Positions 59,298-64,000 of a stretch of 64,000 bases of DNA are shown here, one piece after another (within the stretch, counting starts at the first letter, position 1; each line of letters starts with the position of its first letter). Source of the stretch: Actinomycetota bacterium (GTDB taxonomy: Bacteria; Actinomycetota; Thermoleophilia; Solirubrobacterales; Solirubrobacteraceae); NCBI GenBank assembly GCA_005888335.1, contig VAWY01000123.1:1-64000 (forward strand), read 5' to 3'. The notes under the pieces are model-generated. The model was not told where the DNA came from, did not search any database, and was given only the letters and a program-made list of their open reading frames with translations. Both the position numbers and the translations under genes were made by a program.

Positions 59298-61280
59298 CTA
59301 GAAGGTCACCTTCTGGACGACGCTCGCGCCCGTCGCGATCACCCACAGCGTGCGTCCGCTGAGCGCGAGCTTGAACGGGTTGATCGCCGTCGGCACCGGA
59401 GCGCCCACGGGCCGCTGGGTGCGCGGGTCGACGCGCGCGAGCTCGGAGTCGTCGTAGCCCGACGCCCACACCGCGAACCGGTTGACCGCGACGCTGCGCG
59501 GGTGCAGGCCGACGTCGACGGTCGTCGCGGTGTTCGTGGCCGGATCGATCCGCGAGAGCGTGGTGTTGCCCTCGTTGGCCACCCAGACGAAGCCCCCGCC
59601 GACGTCGACGCCGTTCGGGTGGCGGCCGACCTGGATGACGCGCTGGCCGCCGGTGCGGGTGTCGACGCGCGTGACGGTCGAACGGAAGCGGTTGGTCACC
59701 CACACCGCGCCCTCGCCGAGCGCGAGGCTCTGCACGCCGTAGGCGATCGGCAGCGTGTTGAGCAGCGCCCCCGTGCGCGGGTCGAGCTTGAGCAGCAGCT
59801 GCGTGCGCGCGCGCGACTGCGCGCCGGTCCGGCTGCCGACCCACACCGCGCTGCGGGTCACCGCGATCGCCACCGGCCGCCCGGCCACGGCGAACGGCGG
59901 CCCGACCTGGCGGTGGGTGCGGATGCTGATGCGCGCCACCGTCTGGCGCGGCTGGTTGGCGATCCACACGAAGCCACGCCCGACCGCCATCTCGGTCGTC
60001 CCGCGCGGAACGGGGATCGTGCCGCGCCGCTCACCGGTGGCCGCGTCGAGACGCATCAGCGACGTGTCCGGGAAGCCGGCGACCCAGACCTGACCGCCCG
60101 CGATCGCGAGCGCGTTCGGCCGGCTGACGACCGGCACCGGCTTGCCGACGCGGCCGGCAGCCGGCCCGGCGGCGGGCGTCGTGACGGGGGACGCCGGGCC
60201 GGGCTCCGAGCCGCCGCCCGCGGCGACCACGGCCACCACCACCGCGACGGCCGCGACGGCGAGCGCGGCGAGCGCGACGAGCGCCGCGCTCGGGCGCCGG
60301 CGCCCGCGCCGCCGCCGCGGCGGCGGCGGGGCGGGGGGCGGGGCGGCCGCGGTCGGCGCCGTCGGGAGGTCGGGGCTGACCGCCGTCTCCTCTTCGACGG
60401 CGGCCGCCGGCGCGGCCGGTCCCCGGGCGACCTGGCGCTCGGGCTCGTCGGGCACCGGCACACCGGCGGCCGCGAGGGCCGCGCGCCCCAGGTCGCCGGC
60501 CGACGGGTAGCGGTCAGCCGGGGCCTTGGCCAGCGCCCGCCGGACGACCGGGTCGAACGCGCCCGGCGCGCCGGGCCCGACCCGCGGCGGCTCGTCGTGC
60601 AGGTGGCTCCAGAGGATCGCCTCGTCGGTGTCGGCGGCGAAGGGCGGCGCTCCGGTCAGCGCGCTGAACAGCACCGAGCCCAGCGCGTAGACGTCGGCGC
60701 GGGCGTCCACGCGCTCGCCGCGGATCTGCTCGGGCGCGACGTAGCCGAGGGTCCCGACCCAGCCCCCGGGCCGGCTGACCTGCGTGGACCCCTCGCCCAC
60801 CCGCTTGATCAGCCCGAAGTCCGTCAGGTAGGCGTGGTCGGTCGGCGTCAGCAGGATGTTGGCCGGCTTGACGTCGCGGTGGACCAGCCCGCGCGCGTGG
60901 GCGGCGTCGAGCGCGTCGGCGACCTGGGCGACGATCCGGGCCGCGCGCCGCGGCTCGAGCCGCCCCTCGCGCCGCAGCAGCGCCCGCACGTCCTCGCCGT
61001 CGACGAAGCGCATCGAGATGTACAGGACGTCCTGCTCCTCGCCCGCCGAGAAGATCGGGATCACGTTCGGGTGCTCGATCGACGCCGCGGCGCGCGACTC
61101 GCGCACGAAGCGCGCGCGGAACTCCGGATCGCCGGCCAGCGCGGGGGTGATCAGCTTGAGCGCGACCCGGCGGTCGAGCGCGAGCTCGGTCGCGCGGTAG
61201 ACGACGCCCATCCCGCCGCGCCCCGCGACCTCCTCGATGCGATGGCCGGCGAACACGTCGCCGGGAGCCAGATCGGCCAT
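59298..61280 (-). CDS. Ser/Thr protein kinase with extracellular beta-propeller sensor
   Basis: 660 residues. The kinase domain (1-265) has the P-loop 'GRGGMGVVYRA', 'VALKLI', catalytic 'VHRDVKPANILL', 'DFGL' and 'APEQIRG'. A Pro-rich juxtamembrane stretch and basic cluster (~300-330) precede one membrane helix ('AALVALAALAVAAVAVVVAVVAAGG', ~332-358). The external part (~385-660) has about seven 'VWVA/VWVT/VWVG' strand repeats ('GGQVWVAGFPDTSLMRLDAATG', 'EGAVWVTNRFRSTVTRVDTRTG'), a PknD-like propeller. The ligand is unknown. An FHA protein encoded nearby is a candidate substrate. Confidence 0.93.
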   Translation of the reverse strand: MADLAPGDVFAGHRIEEVAGRGGMGVVYRATELALDRRVALKLITPALAGDPEFRARFVRESRAAASIEHPNVIPIFSAGEEQDVLYISMRFVDGEDVRALLRREGRLEPRRAARIVAQVADALDAAHARGLVHRDVKPANILLTPTDHAYLTDFGLIKRVGEGSTQVSRPGGWVGTLGYVAPEQIRGERVDARADVYALGSVLFSALTGAPPFAADTDEAILWSHLHDEPPRVGPGAPGAFDPVVRRALAKAPADRYPSAGDLGRAALAAAGVPVPDEPERQVARGPAAPAAAVEEETAVSPDLPTAPTAAAPPPAPPPPRRRRGRRRPSAALVALAALAVAAVAVVVAVVAAGGGSEPGPASPVTTPAAGPAAGRVGKPVPVVSRPNALAIAGGQVWVAGFPDTSLMRLDAATGERRGTIPVPRGTTEMAVGRGFVWIANQPRQTVARISIRTHRQVGPPFAVAGRPVAIAVTRSAVWVGSRTGAQSRARTQLLLKLDPRTGALLNTLPIAYGVQSLALGEGAVWVTNRFRSTVTRVDTRTGGQRVIQVGRHPNGVDVGGGFVWVANEGNTTLSRIDPATNTATTVDVGLHPRSVAVNRFAVWASGYDDSELARVDPRTQRPVGAPVPTAINPFKLALSGRTLWVIATGASVVQKVTF

Positions 61281-61353
61281 GGGAAGCGTTCTAGCGGCTA
61301 CGTCGGTCGCCGGACCTCAAGCCCCCGCCGGCGCTGTCCGATGACCCGGAAAC

Positions 61354-63024
61354 ATGACCAGACTCCGCTTCCTGCTCGCGCTGACCGCGCTCACCCTGCT
61401 CGCGCCCGCCACGGCGCACGCCGCCCCCGAGCCCGGCATGAACCTCGCGCTGCCGTTCACCGCAGCGGACCTGCAGAACGTCAAGGACTCGGGCGCCAAG
61501 ACCGCCCGGTTCTTCATGTTCACGACGAACACGCCTGGCCAGTTCGACGGTCCGGTCGCCGAGCTGGCCGCCATCGGCGTCAAGCCGGTGTTCGTCGTCG
61601 CCGGCGATCCCGCCAACCCGCCGACGACGCCGGCCGCGATCGCCCAGTACACCGCCTTCATCGCGCAGGCCGCCGCCCACTTCAAGGGCCAGGTCGCGGG
61701 GTGGGAGATCTGGAACGAGGAGGACGCGCCCAAGTGGTGGGCCGGGATGCCGGCCCTCGACGAGGACCATCCCAACCGCGACGCCTCGCAGTACGTGCCC
61801 CTCCTCAAGGCGGCCTACCAGGCCGTCAAGGCGGCGGACCCGAGCGCGCCGGTCGTCCTGGGCGGCCTGACGGGCAACGACTACAAGTTCGTGCAGAGCG
61901 TCTACGACAACGGCGGGTCGGGCTCCTTCGACGCCGTCGCGACGCACACCGACACCGGGTGCGCGATCAGCTCGCCGTACGGCTACTTCCGCGACGCGGC
62001 GGGCGGCCCCATCAGCCAGTGGTCGTTCCTCGGCTACCGCGCGGTCCACGACGTGATGGACGCGCACGGCGACGGCGCCAAGCAGATCTGGCTGACCGAG
62101 ATGGGCTGGGCGTCCTACACCGGGACGTGCCAGGTCGGCAAGTGGGCCGGCCAGAAGGCGGCGGGCGTGACCGAAGCCGACCAGGCCAAGTTCACCACCC
62201 AGGCCTTCCACTGCATGAGCCAGGACCCCTACGTCGCCAAGGCGCTGCTCTTCACGCTCAACGACGCCAACGAGTCCGACCCGATGTTCGGGACGTACGG
62301 CGCGGTGCGCGTCAACGGCCAGCACAAGCCGCTGTTCGGCGCCTTGCAGACGTTCGCGGCTCGCGGCGACACGCTGCCGGCGAGCGAGGCGTGCGGTGAC
62401 TTCCAGGCGCCGGACATCACCATCGACGCGCCGACCAACGGCGCCGTCTTCGCCGGCCCGCTGACGCTGAAGGCGAGCGCGACCGACGCCTCCGGCGTGC
62501 CGCGCATCTCGTTCTTCGCCGACGACCAGAGCAGCGAGATCCGCAACTTCACCAGCAAGGACGCCCCGGCGACGCTGCAGGGCGGCCTGGACTGGATGGG
62601 CGCCAAGCAGCTCTCGCTCGGCCAGCACAAGATCACGGTGGTCGCGGTGGACCCGATGGGCAACCAGGCGACGAAGTCCGTCACGGTGACCAGGGTCGAC
62701 CCGGCGAAGATGCCCGCGATCAAGACCCTGCTCAAGGTGAAGCTGGCGGGCAAGGGCGCCAGGCGCATCCTGCGCGTGCAGCTCGCGCTGTCGTCGAAGG
62801 GCCTGACCAACGTGCTGGGCAAGATCAAGGTCGTCTTCCAGAAGAAGGTCAAGGGCCGCTGGAAGACCGCCCACAAGTACGGCTCGATGGCCAAGGGCTT
62901 CGACCGGCGCGCGAAGGCCTTCAAGGTCAGCCTGGCGAAGGCGCAGTGGCGCGTGCTCGTGACGTACGGCGGCTCGCCGGGCTACGCCAAGGCGACGTCG
63001 TCGCTGAAGTTCAGCGTCCGGTAG
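61354..63024 (+). CDS. Secreted glycoside-hydrolase-like TIM-barrel protein with Ig-like C-terminus
   Basis: 556 residues with a signal peptide ('RLRFLLALTALTLLAPATAHA'). The barrel part (~25-345) has the clan GH-A pattern: acid/base 'VAGWEIWNEEDAPKWW' (~124) and candidate nucleophile 'IWLTEMGWASYTG' (~248). The closest type is GH39/GH5-like glycosidases. Then an Ig-like domain ('PDITIDAPTNGAVFAGPLTLKASATDASG', ~350-450) and a Lys-rich C-terminal domain follow. The sugar substrate is unknown. The 3' end overlaps the convergent ABC exporter gene by 43 nt. Confidence 0.8.
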   Translation: MTRLRFLLALTALTLLAPATAHAAPEPGMNLALPFTAADLQNVKDSGAKTARFFMFTTNTPGQFDGPVAELAAIGVKPVFVVAGDPANPPTTPAAIAQYTAFIAQAAAHFKGQVAGWEIWNEEDAPKWWAGMPALDEDHPNRDASQYVPLLKAAYQAVKAADPSAPVVLGGLTGNDYKFVQSVYDNGGSGSFDAVATHTDTGCAISSPYGYFRDAAGGPISQWSFLGYRAVHDVMDAHGDGAKQIWLTEMGWASYTGTCQVGKWAGQKAAGVTEADQAKFTTQAFHCMSQDPYVAKALLFTLNDANESDPMFGTYGAVRVNGQHKPLFGALQTFAARGDTLPASEACGDFQAPDITIDAPTNGAVFAGPLTLKASATDASGVPRISFFADDQSSEIRNFTSKDAPATLQGGLDWMGAKQLSLGQHKITVVAVDPMGNQATKSVTVTRVDPAKMPAIKTLLKVKLAGKGARRILRVQLALSSKGLTNVLGKIKVVFQKKVKGRWKTAHKYGSMAKGFDRRAKAFKVSLAKAQWRVLVTYGGSPGYAKATSSLKFSVR

Positions 63025-64000
63025 CGGCCCCGCAGGGCGAGGAGCTCGTCGTGCGTGCCGCGCTCGACGATCTCCCCGCCGTCGAGCACGATGATCTGAT
63101 CCGCGTCGCGCACCGTCGAGAGGCGGTGGGCGATCGCGATCGTCGTCCGGCCCGCCGACAGGTCGTCCAGCGCCGCCTGCACGGCGCGCTCGGTCTCCGT
63201 GTCGAGCGCGCTCGTCGCCTCGTCGAGGACGAGCACCGGCGGGTTGCGCAGCACGGTGCGGGCGATCGCGATGCGCTGCTTCTCGCCGCCTGAGAACCGG
63301 TAGCCGCGCTCGCCGACGAGCGTCTCGTAGCCCTCCGGCAGCGACGCCACGAGGTCGTGGATGCGCGCCGCGCGCGCCGCCGCCACGAGCTCGTCGTCGG
63401 TGGCGTCCGGCTTGGCGAAGCGCAGGTTGTCGGCCACCGAGGCGTGGAACAGGTACGTATCCTGCGAGACGAGCCCGACGCCGGCGGCCAGCGACGTAAG
63501 CGTGGTGTCGCGCACATCGGTGCCGTCGATGCTCACCGTCCCGTGCTGGGCGTCGTATAGGCGCGCGACGAGGTAGCCCAGCGTCGTCTTGCCCGAGCCG
63601 GTCTCGCCGACGATCGCCACCTTGGTGCCGGGCGCCGCCTCGAGGTCGATGCCGCGCAGGATCCACGGCCCGTCGTCCTCGTAGCGGAACCAGACGTCGT
63701 CGAAGCGCAAGCGCCCGTCGAGGACCTGCAGCTCGCGGTGGCCGTCGCGCAGCTCGACGGGCAGGTCGAGGTACTCGAAGATCCGCTCGAACAGCGCCAG
63801 CGAGCTCTGCACGTCGACGCCCACGCTGAGCAGCGACTGGATGGGGAAGACGACGCGCGTCTGGAGCGTGGTGAAGGCGACCACCGTGCCGATCGTGATC
63901 GCCCCCGAGCCCCCGGCGATCAGCAGCCCGGCCACGAGGTAGACCAGCGCCGGCATCACGGCGAAGGAGATCTGGATCGTCGCCATGACCCAGCGGCCGG
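62982..64000 (-). CDS. ABC exporter half-transporter (permease-ATPase fusion), 5' end outside window
   Basis: The frame is open to the window edge, so the start lies beyond 64000. The visible part has the last membrane segments ('FAVMPALVYLVAGLLIAGG', 'GTVVAFTTLQTRVVFPIQSLLSVGVDVQSSLALFERIFEYLD') and a complete ATPase: Walker A 'GETGSGKTT', Q-loop 'LVSQDTYLF', signature 'FSGGEKQRIAIART', Walker B 'VLVLDEATSALD' and H-loop 'AIAHRLSTV'. This is the MsbA/multidrug exporter type. The substrate is unknown. Confidence 0.93.
   Translation of the reverse strand, partial: GRWVMATIQISFAVMPALVYLVAGLLIAGGSGAITIGTVVAFTTLQTRVVFPIQSLLSVGVDVQSSLALFERIFEYLDLPVELRDGHRELQVLDGRLRFDDVWFRYEDDGPWILRGIDLEAAPGTKVAIVGETGSGKTTLGYLVARLYDAQHGTVSIDGTDVRDTTLTSLAAGVGLVSQDTYLFHASVADNLRFAKPDATDDELVAAARAARIHDLVASLPEGYETLVGERGYRFSGGEKQRIAIARTVLRNPPVLVLDEATSALDTETERAVQAALDDLSAGRTTIAIAHRLSTVRDADQIIVLDGGEIVERGTHDELLALRGRYRTLNFSDDVALA

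Overview
The window reads as chromosomal DNA of a high-GC actinobacterium. The best guess is class Thermoleophilia, order Solirubrobacterales. This is inferred from very GC-rich third codon positions on both strands, dense ATGA-coupled operons, a GlgE-type glycogen/trehalose pathway, a DUF5996 protein, large secreted beta-repeat proteins with basic C-termini, and many genes with a TAnnnT box 6-11 nt before the start codon and no Shine-Dalgarno (leaderless promoters). No rRNA, tRNA, transposase gene, phage gene or CRISPR array was recognised.

Layout. 1-5.1 kb: the 3' part of a large repeat-containing surface protein and a secreted beta-propeller/phosphoesterase with a frame break. 5.1-8.7 kb (minus): DUF5996, then an ATGA-coupled tetR-SDR-SDR-VOC operon in which both SDR genes carry a 1-nt frameshift. 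8.7-10.8 kb: a secreted Asp-box propeller and a chimeric remnant (signal-peptide protein joined to half a GGDEF domain). 10.8-17.5 kb (minus): benzoylformate-decarboxylase-like enzyme, FAD/4Fe-4S 2-hydroxyacid oxidase, fatty-acid desaturase and CFA-synthase-like methyltransferase. 17.6-23 kb: WS/DGAT acyltransferase, PAS protein, MsrA and small genes. 23.5-31.8 kb: divergent malQ and a coupled glgE-treS-mak-glgB operon. 31.8-36.2 kb (minus): secreted alpha/beta hydrolase, a two-component pair and a small exported protein. 36.3-42.9 kb: a selenocysteine-containing formate dehydrogenase (UGA plus a bacterial SECIS hairpin) with its Fe-S and membrane subunits, coupled to a cytochrome P450. 44.2-52 kb: treZ-glgX-treY, a GxGD-type membrane protein and a GT4 glycosyltransferase. 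52-57 kb: small housekeeping and hypothetical genes. 57.5-64 kb: sigma factor, FHA protein, DUF167, a Ser/Thr kinase with propeller sensor, a secreted glycosidase-like protein and an ABC exporter (partial).

How the genes work together. Two separated clusters supply all of TreS, Mak, GlgE, GlgB, GlgX, TreY, TreZ, MalQ and a possible GT4 glucan synthase. Trehalose can therefore be converted to maltose-1-phosphate and alpha-glucan, and glucan can be turned back to trehalose. The formate dehydrogenase needs selenocysteine machinery (selABC and tRNA-Sec), which must lie outside the window.

The least explained sequences are two pairs of non-coding repeats. One is a 175-bp element present twice in direct orientation (44017 and 59123). 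It has long inverted arms with compensatory base changes and CTAG at its ends. The other is a 306-337-bp element present twice in inverted orientation (22992 and 57164). It has nested inverted termini and a 19-22-bp central hairpin, and each copy lies between convergent genes. Several broken genes and abrupt junctions between 4.7 and 10.5 kb suggest either local gene decay or sequence/assembly errors.
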